NCBI GenBank assembly: GCA_026874595.1
Contig: CM049319.1
Location: 63,314,917-63,378,916, forward strand
DNA from: Sipunculus nudus
Taxonomy: Eukaryota; Annelida; Sipuncula; Golfingiida; Sipunculidae
DNA length: 64,000 bases
Reading direction: 5' to 3'
A program made the translations under genes and the position numbers. Numbering within the stretch: position 1 is the stretch's first letter; the number at the start of each line of letters is the position of its first letter. The notes under the pieces were generated by a model. The model was given only the letters and a program-made list of their open reading frames with translations, did no database searches and was not told the origin of the DNA. Of the stretch, positions 23,601 through 35,530 are shown in pieces.

Positions 23601-26318
23601 GGTTACCTTGCCTCTTGCTATTGGCTTCATTAGCCTTGTGTACATCTACAAGAATGATCATTTAATAAAGGGAGGTCAGGAACAGTTTGCAAGAAATCGT
23701 CAAATTCCTGTTGTGTTTTATCAATTTTTCTGTTGAAATAATTATCAACATATACAGAACCAATGATAAACATATCTGATACCCTGTCCAAGCTTGAGCA
23801 AATAATCCTTTGAACGAAAATAGTTAATATAAATGCCTTTATATATATGTATACATTCTAATATATATATATATATATATATATTTATTTATTTATATAT
23901 ATATACACAAATATAAGAGAAATGAAGTGTTCTTAATGTACAATATCATATAAGTCAGTAAAGACGGACTCGTTGATGTTGAAGATATCACATTATATAG
24001 ATCTGCTAAAGATTTCATCAAAGCTTTCCCCATAGTTCACAACATGTATTTACCACCATTTGTTTTTTTTTTTTTTTTTTTTGCAAATACCTTGCCACCC
24101 CAGGTCCACGCGTCTTTTATTTGATACAATTTGTCTCAACCAAGTCGCCAGTCAATTTCGAAGATTAGTGACCTTGACCTACAAGGATAAATCTATGGCC
24201 TCTTGTAAAAATATTTGTCAGCAGTTCTTCAGCATATTACAGTGAATACCCAGGTTTAAGGTATAAATTTGTAATTTAACCAGGGTCAGATAGATGATGG
24301 GATTCCTATAGAATGTCATTAACATATTCAGGATTGGATGTTATTCCTCAGGTTGAAGAATGTGACACTTAGTAAAAAGATCAATATTCACAACTGGTCA
24401 GTCCACAGTCCAAAGACGTTCTAGGAAACAAAGAGATGCAACGTTTGTTCTAGGTGGCTTTTTCATTAACATTTGTTTCGATAAAGTATGTGGAATTTGT
24501 CGTTATTCTGCGAAGGGTCTCTCGCAGCGCCATCTATCAGAAGTGTACTTAATTCAGCCAATTGCAAAAATCACCAAAAACAACTTCACACGGCGTTTAC
24601 AAGAGTGCATTCCATGGCGTAAGTATGCACTCTTGAAGCATTTTGTTATTGCCTCCGCCAGGAGGGAATGCATTCACCGCCGTTCGTGTGTGTTTGTGCA
24701 ACATAACATAACTCACACAATCATGAATCTCATTAAATTTCCAGGGCTTTTGGTTTAAACAATATTTTTATTGCAAAACAAAGCAATTTTTTTTCCAGGG
24801 CTTTTCGTGAATATGTCATGAAAGAATCGATCAGATTTGGTGCGGATACGGTATATGATCCGGATTCAGAAACGTCATCAAGGAATAATCACAAAATTAT
24901 GGTACGGTCAGTTATGAACCAAAAAATGAATACAAACACGTTTTTTGGAGTATATCACAATAGGGACCCCCACATGGCGTAGGCTTGCATTCCTAAGAAT
25001 GCATATTTATAATAAATTATTCTTTTTATTTTTGCAGCTAATGAACGGATCAGAGCGCCATTCTGCCTGCTTCAGTTGGTCAGCTATGGATACGAAGACC
25101 CGGGTTATAGACATGGAGCGTCAGCTTTATGGCTTAACAGTAAGAACTTTAATATAACCCGAAACAGACGTGAATGGTTCCGAGGCGTCCACCTTGTAAC
25201 CTTAAACTTTCAAGAAAAACAGTGCAGCCTGGGTTTTCGCGGAACTTTCGATACCTGGAAATACAAAAGTGCCGGAGAATCTCTCAATAGCAAACTGAAG
25301 GAAATTCCATACGGGACTGTTGTTGCCATGGTGACCGGTGATGAGTTTGTGAAACACTTTGCCAAAGCCGCGCGGACATTTGAAAAGGACTATGGCGTCC
25401 GGATAAGCAGGTCTAACACAGAAGAAGGTCTGTGGTATCGCTCCAGCGCCGCCATTGTGGCTGTTAAAGGGGATCTCTCAAGAGCCAAATTTGTGCAGAA
25501 ACCAAGAAAGAAGGGCCCCGCCATGTTGACCATGGATTGGTTGGATGGTAATATGGCTTTCAAAATACATCCTTAATCACCAGTTATATTACACTTAATT
25601 TTAGAGAATTGTTATTAAGGCTTTGTTCGGACCACTGAAGGCCACTAGCTTGACCCGAGTCTACACCGTCCGAGTCCGTGTGCAAGTCCGAGTCGAGGCC
25701 ACTTGAGTCCGTGTCCTTGAGATTCGAGTCTAAATCTGGTTTCTTCCAGTCATTTGGACCCCGAATCTGATTCCAATAAAAATATCCTTTAAACACAATT
25801 TAAAATCTAAATTTCAGATTATCATGTTGATTTATTCTTTTTAAATATGCTGATACTTTGATGGTTAGTTACATTTATACTTCCTGTTGCTGAGCAAAGC
25901 TTGATATATGTAGGGTAATTATTTTTGTAATCTTCTGTTTGTAAGTCGCACATGTAATTAAGTCTTTATAAGTCTTTATAATGACAGGTTTTTTTTTTAC
26001 TCTGCATGATTTCTCGAGTCCTTACCTCCGAGTCCGAGTACAGGTCCGAGTCCAGAACCCTCAAGACCAAGACCGAGTTCGAGTCCCTAAAAAAAGGGGA
26101 CTCGAGTCCGAACTCGAGTTCAAGTCCGGACTTGGAGTCCTGAATCGCTGGAAGAGAAATATCTAATAATCATCAATGCTCCCAAATCTGAAACTTATCT
26201 TTTTGCCTAACCTTCCCAATAGAAAACCCATCCGTATTGCCACGAACCCATTAACTCGGAAAAAAAAATAATTTAACGTACAAATCCTTTTAATGATATA
26301 ATTGATATATAGAAATTG

Positions 26319-26367
<49 letters not shown>

Positions 26368-28476
26368 GACATGTTTCTGTTTATAATGCGCAGGCATTCT
26401 GATTCGTATTAGGCGCTTGCCCTGTTCGTTGCTGTGGGAGACGCGCGAGTTGGGCTCTGGCTTGCGTATGAAGTTTGAAACGTAGAGACACAGTGTTCTT
26501 TGTGTTTTAGATGTTTCGAGTCTGTTCAAGCGCTGTGGGCGCACGTGTATTGTTGTGTATTTTGGAATGTACGTGAATATGGAAGTTTCTGGGCTTCTTT
26601 AAGCTATAAATAAGGGCTGTGTTTAGAGCCGGGGGAGAGAAAAATACCAGCGGACATGAAAGTGTGCGAGTCTCTAGTCAGTGTTTTGAGGAACTCTCCA
26701 ATAATTGCAGAATTTACAGATCTTCAACGGATTTTATACAGACTTTATGTACGGTGTGTATTCAGTTTGCCCTTAGGATTAATTACTAGATTCACTTTTG
26801 GTTTACAACAGATTGTTTTCGCGATTAAGTCGGACTATACTCTAAGAAGATTGACATGAACTATTTACGTGGAATATTTGTGTTAAAGGAACTTTCAGTG
26901 GTGGGACCCAGAAATCAAAGCCTAGGATCCAGACACTCTGGTATTGAACATTTTTATTGTTATACTGTGTATTTGTATTGATTTAGTGTATTGTAATGGA
27001 AGGATTGTTCTAAGAATAAATTATAATTATTTGTTAACAAAAAAAATAAAAAAAAAACCCTGACTTCTTTATTCATTCCCCTAGACATTTCACGCTACTT
27101 AGTGTTGCGGAATCTGATTTTTTTTATCTCCATAACAAAATTTATGCTCGTCAGGATTACGTGATCTGTTGTTATTGGGTTCCGTAAAGATATACATAAT
27201 CTGATAATCCCGTAAACCAGGCTTTTTATCAGAGATGGGGGGATGTGTCAATTCAGAATGATGGCACAATTTTTTGATTATAAAAGTTGAAATAAAATAT
27301 TGAGGTTCAGTGAGATACTATCATAATCATTCATGATTTTCGAAGATCTTTGACTGGTTACATATATAATAGACCATTTTAGCATCTCGCGACTCGCAAT
27401 GCATGCTAGTCAGGGTCAAGGTCACCATTACCAAAACACTTCCTTGACCAGACATGTGCAAGACAGAAATGGCGGAACGTTCCAACCCTTTCTATATATC
27501 TATTAATATTTTCAGTGGACGCCTCCCATAGAAAATGGCACCCTTTATAAGTGTTACACATTGCTCCTAAGCAGGTTAGAGCTTTTCTGCTGGCCTTTTT
27601 AAACAAAATGTAACAAATACTGGCACTTGTGCAGTCGCTCACTCCATGTGGCTCACAGAATCACACTGGTGAAATATTCTAGTGGACACATGACGGTGCT
27701 TCACATTTAACTTATTTATATGTAGAAATGTCTTTGTCAACACTTTGATATGAAGGTTAGAAGCCATTTATTAATCATGAGTATTTAAATTAGATCAACG
27801 TTTTTATTTTATTTTTTTTCTTTTCGAAATGCATCTTTATAACCAAACCCAAATTTCATTGTCCTGATTTCTTTGTTAATAACAGTTTATTATGATAGTT
27901 AATACTGTTATGTTGAAGGCCAGTGTTTCAAGACATAAATCTCTTTAATCCAGATAATATTTTAATATTTTTATATTTCCTAATAATAATCCACACTAAT
28001 CACTGAGGAAATAATTAATACTGATAACTCTCTGACCCTGTCATGGACAAAACGGAAATGTTTCACTTAATGTTTCACGTAAATGTTCACAGTTCAGCAT
28101 GTAAAACTGCTGGACAAGATTATTGTTATTTCAAAATTACAAAAATGTCTTTAACTCTTTGGTAATGGGATGGTAAATATAAATTATAATATAGCCTTTG
28201 TGGAGCATATCAAGACATTAAAAAATATATTATAATGCAAAACTTGTAAACATAACTGTTTACCCTGTTATTTGTCACTGTTAATGCGTAATATATTATT
28301 AGCTTTCTGTTGAAGATGTTTATGGCTTTCATGATCTGGGATAAATATTTAAGTGTCAAAGAACTTGAGAAAATATGATTATTAGAGAGTTTTTGTATGG
28401 TAGCTTTACATGGATTTGCCAATAACATCTCTTAACATGTGCAGAAATATAATATTTATATATAAATTATGCTACT

Positions 28477-28541
<65 letters not shown>

Positions 28542-31500
28542 CTGGACTTCACAAATAAAGCAGACCATTTTCAGTAAATAAACATTTATACTTAAACATG
28601 ACATGTCAGTTGAAGGATTTAAACATGACTAAAATGCAGTGGGAAAAAAGCAAATATATATACTATATGGAAGTCCTTTTATAGCATACTCTTTTTTTCA
28701 GCTTACATTTTCCTTTTTTATAGTTTTTATGGAGTTTTAACACTAATAAGTTCTTGAGAATCCTCAGAATACAAAGTGTATAATACGTATGCTAAAAATA
28801 ATATACTTTTACTATAAAATTAATAAATTTACTTCATACAAGTGCTTTGGACCAGCTGCTGTTAGACAAGGGCACAATACACACCGATACACTGAATATC
28901 AAAGGGGCAGACAGGGATAGAAATAATGGAAAAAAGTTATATTCCCCTGAGGGAATTCTGTGCAGTGCTGTTACATTCCCCATTCAAAAGTTACATTCCC
29001 TCATACAGAATTGGTTTATATTGGTAAAATGAACAACACAACTTGTCCTTAGAAGAGCCTATCTTTATCTTTATATTCTGTTCCCTATGAATCTGCATAA
29101 AAACACTTATTCTTAATTATTTTGTTTTCTTGAATCTATTAATTGACACAGAAACCATATACAATAAAAATTTAAAAAGGCACGCCATGGATTAAGCGTT
29201 GCCAAGTCATACTTAATATGACTGATTTGGTTACTTAACGCTTAGAACTTGAGCCAGTTTTCCTTTTCAAAAACAAGGTTTTTCCTTTTCATTCATGCAT
29301 TTCAAATCATCCCTATCAGTTTCGTTACATATTATTGGCAGCCAGGTCCATTATTTTTGCTTATAATATGGCATATTTTCCTGCATTTAAAAATATAAAA
29401 AGAAAAGTTAACCTTAGAAAAATTTTGAACTGGGCTTATGATAAAAAGCTGAATCAAGGTCATCCATGTTCAAATTTGACCTAGCCGTTGATAAGATGCA
29501 TAAAACTTGTGGGTTTGGTGACTGTACCTCAAAGTCTTACAAAGATATTCCGTTTAAACATCATTTCAGCAAGAAAACAACATAAGATGGCGCCATCTGT
29601 TTTCTGCAGAAAACAATGCTATATCAAAGATCTTATATGTCAATTTGATTTTTGGACCAATCCATGCATCCCTCAGTGAGATATTAAAGTTAACATCATT
29701 TCACCGTTATCGCCTCTGTGACCTTGAAAAATGCATCAAGGTCATCCATATTCGAACTTGGCCTAGCCCTTGATAAGATGCATCTAAACTATAGGTTTGG
29801 TGACTGTAACACACATACTTTTTGAGTTCTTGCCCTAATATCATTTAAGCATAATCGTTGCTGTGAACTTTGAAAAATGCATCAAGTTCATTCATGTTTG
29901 AACTTGACCTAGCCGTTGACAAGATGCATCAGACCTGTGGGTTTGGTGACTGTACAGATTCTTACAAAGTTATTGCGTTAACATCATTTTAACAAGAAAA
30001 CGACACAAGGTTGCGCCACCTGTCTTCTGCAAAAGACAAAGCTGTCCAAGATCTTCGGTCAATTTGATTTTTGGATCATTCCATGTAACCCTTACTGAGA
30101 TATTAAAGATTTTGTGTGAATTTCACCAAATTTGGGAATATTCAAGGTCAAGGCCACTCTCATAGGAAAGGTCATGACCCCAATTTAAATAAACATCATT
30201 CCATGACCCATATCTATGTAAATGCATAATATAAAAGAAATCTGTCCATTAGTTTTCGACTTATAATGCTCACAGTACTGTCAAGTGGCAATTTAGGGGT
30301 ATTAAAAGGCACAAAAACAAGTAAAGAATAGTAGGTGGCGCCACCAGTTTTCGAAACATGACAACCCTATCCATGATCTTAGATCAACTTGATTTTGGGA
30401 TCAATCCATGCAAGATTTCTTGAGATATTTAAGAATTTATGTGATTTTCCCCAACACTGGACCTATTCAAGATCATGGACACTCTCCTAGTAAAGGTCAT
30501 GACCTCATTTTAATAGGCGTCGTCCTCTCACTCATACCTATACATATACCAAGTTTGGTAAAGATCCGTGAAATATTTTTTGAGTTATCGCGCCAACAAG
30601 ATTTATATGCGGCGGCGGCGGGACCGGTATGAAAACATAGTATTCCCCGACTTTGTCTGGGGATACAAATATACGCCTAGCTGCACTATAACCTGTCCTT
30701 TATGGAAAAGTATGATACATTTACCATGAATCACTAAAGAAACGATACAGCGTTGAACATATGAAGTTTGCGAGCACCTACAATATTCTCTTGTAATGAG
30801 CAAGTGACTAATGACAACTTATGAAAATCACGACAAGTGAAGCGGTAATCTTGCTTCCATCTTTAGCAACGACGGCAAAGAACTGTAATACGTTTAAATA
30901 CCTCCAATAACCAAAAAATCGGTAACATCTCCCCCTCTAAAATTTTGAAAAGTTATTCCGGAAGGACAATGTTTTTTAGCCGCACATGCGCATTAGCAAC
31001 CAAACGCGGGCTGTTAACGGGTTTCTGATTCTATCACTCGAGGGGTCACTCCACCCAGTAGTAAAAGGACAAGCACACCACTGACGCCTGTCACGCTTCT
31101 CCCGGAAAAGTTAATTGTCCTCAGTAACCTTACCACATGACTGATAAACAATCTCCATGAGAAAAACGACAAAGAATGGACCACATCAACTGCAAATACA
31201 ACAAATATTCTTCTCCATAGCATCAGCATTGCAACAAGGTATCCTTGTCTACATTAGCACTGATACCCCTACCTATAACTTTTGTTATACAAATAATACT
31301 TGTTAAACTGTCAAAAGTATACCCATAAATCTGATGAAGAACAGTCGTGGGAATCCGGTGTGGGTTTCTATGCTTCCCAGCTGAGCTGTCGATCGAGTCG
31401 GACCGTCTCAGTCTCTTGTTCAAACTCGCACATTTCAACAGACTGGACATGTATCACTTCCGGTTTTTATCATATCTTTTTACTTGTGCTGATAATGCCA

Positions 31501-34064
31501 CAATGAACTTCGTTTTGAGAGGCTGGAGGTAAACAAGCATGCTACCAGTCCTAGCCCACTCAATTTCCAATACAGCAAAGATGAATACTTGGTATTTACC
31601 CATGCCTGAGATAGATTACTGCCCCGACAGGGGAACCAGCTTTGTAAATGTAACTGACCCAAGCCTGGTGTCCATTCAAGTATCACACATGTACCTAGAG
31701 TACCTTATATCAGGTACAGGTACAGGACACATCCTTCTCATGACCGCCAGGTACAGGTAATCTTACATATGTAGCTACAGCAGCAGTGCTGTTTTACGTT
31801 AACGCTCAGAATGCAATCCCCAGCTGGAGAGGTCACGTGGTCTCAACCCTCTTTGGCCAGTTCTCCATTTTTGTTCCGGCAGCCAGCCCAAAGTTAATAA
31901 TAATAAAATAATAATATATAGTATTTATATAGCGCCAAAATTCTCCGATTGTCGGACTCACAGCGCAATTTACACACACACACACACACACACCCTCGCA
32001 CACACACATACTCACATACAATTTCATGGAAATCTACTCCATGTGCCTGACCCAGAAAAAAAATAGATGTTAATTACAAAAAGCTTGACGAAAGAGATAC
32101 GTTTTTAAATTAGTTTTAAATGATACAATAGTTGGAGATTTTCTAAGTGTAATGGGAAGTGAATTCCAAACTTTTGGGGCTATGAAACGGAAGGAACGTT
32201 CTCCGATTTTCATATTACACTTTGGTACTTTAAGAAGATTTCCGCCAGGCGAGCGCAGCGTACGCAAAGGCCGATAAGTTGTTATTTTTTCAGTCAAATA
32301 TGATGGAAGTGAGTCATCAAAACGGCGGTAAATAAAAACAGCATTTTTCTATTGTATACGGTACTTGACGGGAAGCCAATGGAGCTGTTTGAGCAGCGGG
32401 GTGACGTGGTCGGTCTTACGCTTCTGAAGAATGAGACGCGCCGCATTATTCTGGGCCATCTGTAGCCGCGAGACTTGCTCTGCAGGTAACCCAGCAAGAA
32501 CTGAATTACAATAATCCAGGCGAGATATTACTGTGGCGCAAATGAGCCGACAGCACGCATTAATAGAGAGGAAACGCCGGATTGAAGCTATACGGCGGAG
32601 CTCGAGAAAGGCCGTAATGTTCAATTATGTTTTATATATTTATAACATCGTCAAATGAATAGGCTTCCAGGTCAGTTTAAGACAGCTGACATTTTGCAAG
32701 TCGTGCCACGAAACTCGGTTTACTGAAGTCTGTCTTTTTTGTTGTCCAAGCCAGTCGCATTTAGTGTGGCTAAAACGGCTCCGGGTTCTACCTTTTCAGC
32801 CTTTAGTTTCCAGTCTGGTCCGACCCCTGCATTTCCTCATTTGACTCTTACTGAATCTCGAGGCTAACGGCATTTTCTAGATTGGATTGACAAAATGCAA
32901 GGTCTTCATGTCTCTTCATAGTTCATTCCAATGTCAGGCAGTCCTGTCACGAACTTATCTATGGTTAACAAATCTAAGCCTCACAGCTAAACCTTGGACT
33001 TTAGGCCCTTTGTGCTGACCGAGACACGTCATTCCCATATTCCATCAGAGTTTCTTTCGTACCTCTCCTCCGCCCTCGATACATTCAAACCTTCTCAAAT
33101 CTAGTCGAAGACCGGCCCCTTCTCTTATAGACTGGTACCCGTCTCTAAAGACCCCAAACTCTTCATACTGGATGTGATTAAAAGTGCATAATTGGTCAAA
33201 AAACTTTTATAGGTCTTATGAATTCAAAATTTTCCGCACTTCGCCAGGAGGATAACGCCTTCAACGCATGTGGCGGCCAAGCACTCATTTCAGCACCCCC
33301 CCCCCCCCGGGCCTCATCTGTCTTTGCGTGAAATATAGATAAAATATTGTGTGAAACTAATGTTCTAAGCATGAACATGTCAGTCATTAGATCAATCCAC
33401 GAAACTCGTTTCTAAATTAGTCGTTTGATAACTTTAATAAACTGAACATGATGAATCATGCATCGCAGACAAATCATAAGATTGATTTTAATAAATGAAA
33501 CCTTTTCACCCCTTCTCAATTTTCATTTACTCTGTGGCAACCATTTCTCTTGTTCTGATTATTAAAAATGTTACAGGATGTACATTACTAAAGTTTTTGG
33601 GTGATGCTCGGGAGAATCTATAATTTTCATTGATTTAAATCACGCCTATCTCACACACACATTCACACACAAACACACACCCTCGCACACACACACCTAT
33701 CCGTTATTAATGGCTACGCCCCTGTGCATATATGTATGTATGAGAATGTGTGTCGGTGTTATTCATGCATCATACCATTTTAATTTTTTTTTCAGATAAC
33801 TTTAGTCCGTGGGGGAAGGGATTTACCAAGTATCCATGCTTTATGTTCGTGGGGAGTCAGTTCACCATGGAAACAGTGTCAACGAGCAACGAAGAGGACT
33901 GCATCTCCCGCTGTGCTGTGTCACGTGGCTGTAAGACTGTCAACGTCCTGCAGGAGAAAAAACAACAGCTGTGTCAGATGTTCTCCGCCAGAGGGGGTTA
34001 CCTGCACACCGCCGTTCAGCCAGCGAGCAACTCGGTCATGTTTGAGCTGACTTACGTCCCATGA
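20362..34064 (+). CDS. Secreted ILEI/PANDER-domain plus PAN/apple-like protein (3 exons)
   Basis: Coding exons are 20362-20650, 25038-25547 and 33796-34064, joined at two phase-1 GT-AG introns (A|GTGAGT...TTGCAG|C and G|GTAATA...TTTCAG|A). Their sum is 1068 nt: 355 codons plus TGA. Residues 1-18 are a signal peptide (MWSIIPFWLACSVFVCGE). Residues 52-80 are a short heptad-like segment. About 104-262 form an ILEI/PANDER-type domain, with GTFDTWKY, IPYGTVVAMVTGDEF and AAIVAVKGD matching the FAM3/POMGNT1/CEMIP fold. Residues 267-355 have five cysteines (281, 302, 306, 312, 326) in a PAN/apple-like spacing. N27 and N135 are possible glycosylation sites. The product is probably extracellular and may bind glycans or proteins; its role is unknown. 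A broken tandem copy starts at 36416. Confidence 0.85.
22430..22630. repeat. CAAATAC-type repeat fragment
   Basis: Repeated gtatttgaatacaaatac and tattcgaatgcgaatac words, similar to 10735-11116. It is probably part of a degraded hAT-type element. Confidence 0.5.
23080..23840 (-). pseudogene. L1-like LINE reverse transcriptase fragment
   Basis: The frame at 23661-23314 contains ELVNEITAGLNECFKAGEF, LLEKTGKDVRYSSAGHPISL and LNKLLVYRLSKVL, the standard order of LINE reverse transcriptase blocks. Before it (23830-23662) another frame gives DDFLQTVPDLPLLND, and after it (23310-23090) come RYIGDR and a decayed IWEDSAEAFDLVDQ, matching the DFEKAFD block of L1-type enzymes. Several frameshifts and stops make it a dead remnant. 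No LINE 5' or 3' end was seen. Confidence 0.8.
23860..23884. repeat. (TA)n microsatellite
   Basis: A short uninterrupted AT dinucleotide run, flanked by other AT-rich words. Confidence 0.9.
24061..24083 (-). repeat. Poly(T) run, possible reverse retroposon tail
   Basis: About 22 T in a row. On the minus strand this would be a poly(A) tail for a retroposon at higher coordinates, but 24084-24430 has no pol III boxes or recognisable LINE sequence. Confidence 0.5.
24590..25005 (+). repeat. Dispersed repeat with CCTCCGCCAGG start
   Basis: Begins near attgcctccgccaggaggg (24649) and ends gcttgcattcctaagaatgc (24985-25004). Its right half matches 18300-18480 on the same strand. It ends 33 bp before the splice acceptor of exon 2 of the ILEI-PAN gene. 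Confidence 0.7.
25038..25547 (+). CDS. Exon 2 of the ILEI-PAN gene: ILEI/PANDER domain
   Basis: Encodes residues 97-266, the whole ILEI-like domain. Landmarks are LVSYGYEDPGYRHG (residues 110-123), FRGVHLVTLNF (144-154), LGFRGTFDTW (161-170), IPYGTVVAMVTGDEF (186-200) and RSSAAIVAVKGDLSRAKF (231-248). The last part is Lys/Arg-rich. Acceptor TTTTTGCAG, donor GTAATA, both phase 1. Confidence 0.87.
25618..26150. repeat. GAGTCC/GACTCG-rich repeat, two clusters
   Basis: Clusters of the hexamer gagtcc and its variants (ccgagtccg) lie at 25655-25735 and 26017-26135, on either side of ~280 bp of AT-rich DNA. Such clusters mark a DNA-transposon-like family known from several animal genomes. Non-coding. 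Confidence 0.7.
26321..26364. repeat. (TA)n microsatellite
   Basis: Uninterrupted AT run directly touching the start of the solo LTR at 26365; the LTR may have inserted into it. Confidence 0.95.
26365..27187 (+). mobile_element. Solo LTR of the Gmr1-like family
   Basis: Starts TGTGACATG and ends near TTCCGTAA. It matches the outer parts of the LTR at 11117-11999 in opposite orientation. It has an LTR promoter layout: TATAAATA at 26605-26612 and a polyadenylation signal AATAAA at 27015-27020. No gag or pol sequence is next to it, so it is a solo LTR left by LTR-LTR recombination or a lone fragment. The open frame at 26656-26859 lies inside the LTR and is not supported as a gene. Confidence 0.8.
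28481..28539. repeat. (TA)n microsatellite
   Basis: About 29 uninterrupted TA units. Confidence 0.97.
29440..30625 (+). repeat. Dispersed repeat, three internal degenerate units
   Basis: Units near 29445-29690, 29735-29860 and 29875-30120 share catcaaggtcatccatgttc-like words, then gacctagccgttgataagat, then gtgggtttggtgactgta. Each then has a cgccacctgtcttctgca-like phrase and a gagatattaaag phrase. A GGTGGCGCCACC palindrome is at 30334-30345. The right end is a G/C run (30610-30626). An inverted copy lies at 48120-49260. Confidence 0.85.
31896..32640 (-). pseudogene. 3' end of a CR1/Jockey-group LINE
   Basis: One minus-strand frame from 32624 to 32070, with a single UAG near 32349, encodes the C-terminal part of a LINE reverse transcriptase. 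Visible motifs are SRLDYCNSVLAGLP, ARLILQKRKTDHVTPLLKQL, HWLPVKYRI and APKVWNSLP. It is followed by a 3' UTR containing gcgctatataaatac and an ATT-rich microsatellite tail that ends near 31896. It is strongly 5'-truncated, as most LINE copies are. Confidence 0.88.
31972..32008. repeat. (CA)n microsatellite inside the LINE 3' UTR
   Basis: Run of ca dinucleotides with one ctcg interruption. Confidence 0.9.
33651..33706. repeat. (CA)-rich microsatellite
   Basis: Imperfect CA run about 90 bp upstream of the exon 3 acceptor of the ILEI-PAN gene, sharing caccctcgcacacac with the run at 31972-32008. Confidence 0.85.
33796..34064 (+). CDS. Exon 3 of the ILEI-PAN gene: PAN/apple-like domain
   Basis: Encodes residues 267-355. 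The cysteine pattern C-x20-C-x3-C-x5-C-x13-C, with EEDCISRCAVSRGC at its core, fits a small PAN/apple-like module. A long T tract precedes the acceptor. A possible polyadenylation signal AATAAA is at 34212-34217, about 150 bp after the stop. Confidence 0.83.
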
Positions 34065-34289
34065 CGTAATCAATGTCACAAATATATGGGTCAAGGGTGC
34101 TTCCATTTAATGCTGATATCATGCACTGTTTATTTATGCTTTAAATATTTAGTTTTTTTTTTCAAGCAGTTTCAGCAGAACGATTTTATCTTTAGACACT
34201 CTTTCATGCAAAATAAAAAAAAATGTGAGTTGAAACTGTTTTATTTTCATTTTGTCTTTTTTTTTAATATGGACGATGGCCTTCAATAA

Positions 34290-35530
34290 CCGTTAAATCA
34301 TAGGTCACAGTGACACATTTTAATTTTGAACAAAGGACCTTTCCGGAACAGTTAGCATGTTAAGTGCAATCTACTTGGGACAGACGTTGGCTTCTAAAGC
34401 TTTCGCTTAAAACCTGAAAAATATAGGTCACAGTAAATCACTTGTCTGTTCAAACTGCCTGTCAGCACATGAAGTTTGAAATTCCTTGGACTTTTTTTTA
34501 CGAATTTTGCCTTTTTCACAGAGTAATGGGTGGCTCCTGGTGTTTTACGGCGGAACTCAGAAATAAGATGACATGCAGTGATATATATTTTGGTTTCCAC
34601 TGAGAACCTATCAGTGCCTGTCTGCATGTGAAGTTTGAACTTATTTGGTCTTGCGGCTATGATTTGAGCCCTGTTAATGAAGGACGAAGGATTTCGAGGT
34701 TTTCGCTCAATAATTCACAAAACACAGACACAGATCACAGTGACCTACTCTTATGCTTCCTTGAGGACCTATCTGGTCCATTTAGCATGTTACATTTTAG
34801 AAACCCGGTCTTTCGGTTACGATTTGCGATCTGTAAACAGATCAATTGTTGGGTTCTGATATTTTTGCTCCATAACTCGGAGAATTAAGATCACAGTGAC
34901 CTACTTTTTTGTTTCCTAAGAGAATCTCTCTGGTCCAGTTGGGATGTGTAATTTGAGATTCCCGGGTCTTTGGTTACGATTGTGCGTGTTAACTGATGGG
35001 TGAATTCTGCTTGATTTCGCTGAATAACTCGGAGGATATAGGTCACAGTGACCAAAAGTTTAATTTTTACAGAGAATATATCAAGATCTGTCAGCATTTG
35101 AAGTTTGATCTCTCGCTCCATGAGTTGGAAAGTATAGGTCACAGTCACCCACTTTTCCGTTTTCCCAGAGACCTCTCAGATCCTGTCAACATGTGATGTT
35201 TGAAATTTTTTTTTTATTTACAATTGTTACCTTGTTAGCAGACTAATAGATGGCTTTAGATGTTTTTGCGCCGTAAAATAGAATAACTTGAGAGTGACTT
35301 ATATTTTGATTTCGCAGAAGTTGGTTTGCGGGTACGATTTGTGTCCTGTTTATGAAGGACGAATATTTTTTTTTCATCCGTAAAGCTTAATATATGGGTC
35401 ATAGTGATATACTTTATAGTTTATACACAAAGGATCTATATCCGGATCAGGTAGTTTGTGAAAGTTAAGGTTTCTGGGTCTTTCGGTTACAATTTTTGCA
35501 CTGTCAACTTACTGACGGATGTATTCTAAT
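34290..35530 (+). repeat. Degenerate ~150-200-bp repeat with GGTCACAGTGACC palindromes
   Basis: Seven or so units share a cagtgaccta word, a ctggtcc/cctgtcagcat word and a gtctttcggttacgattt word. The palindrome GGTCACAGTGACC is exact at 35041-35053 and off by one base at 34733-34745 and 34889-34901. Related sequence is inverted near 63340-63400. Short open frames here (for example 34628-34888) are repeat-derived. Confidence 0.75.

Larger units (their letters stand above)
20651..25037 (+). other. Intron 1 of the ILEI-PAN gene
   Basis: Starts GTGAGT and ends TTTTTGCAG. It holds a CAAATAC-rich repeat, a minus-strand L1-like fragment, a poly(T) run and a dispersed repeat, all listed separately. 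The rest (20700-22400) shows nothing recognisable. Confidence 0.8.
25548..33795 (+). other. Intron 2 of the ILEI-PAN gene
   Basis: Starts GTAATA and ends TTTTTTTTTCAG. This 8.2-kb intron holds the GAGTCC repeat, a TA microsatellite, the solo LTR, a dispersed repeat, a CR1-like LINE end and a CA-rich run, all listed. In 27190-28470, 28541-29430 and 30640-31890 I see no supported feature. In 32641-33640 I see only unrecognised sequence and a C run (33296-33308). Confidence 0.75.

Noticed and set aside
26156-26544. Open frames containing YIYIYI repeats
   Set aside because: Translations of the TA microsatellite; the same holds near 36.0, 44.2 and 44.7 kb.
31014-31229. Minus-strand frame with a hydrophobic start and a GTAAGG
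   Set aside because: It looks vaguely like a signal-bearing first exon, but there is no homology I can name, no promoter context and the donor is weak.
32640-33200. Possible decayed DIRS or gypsy coding sequence
   Set aside because: A few suggestive words in translation, but no catalytic block in any frame.
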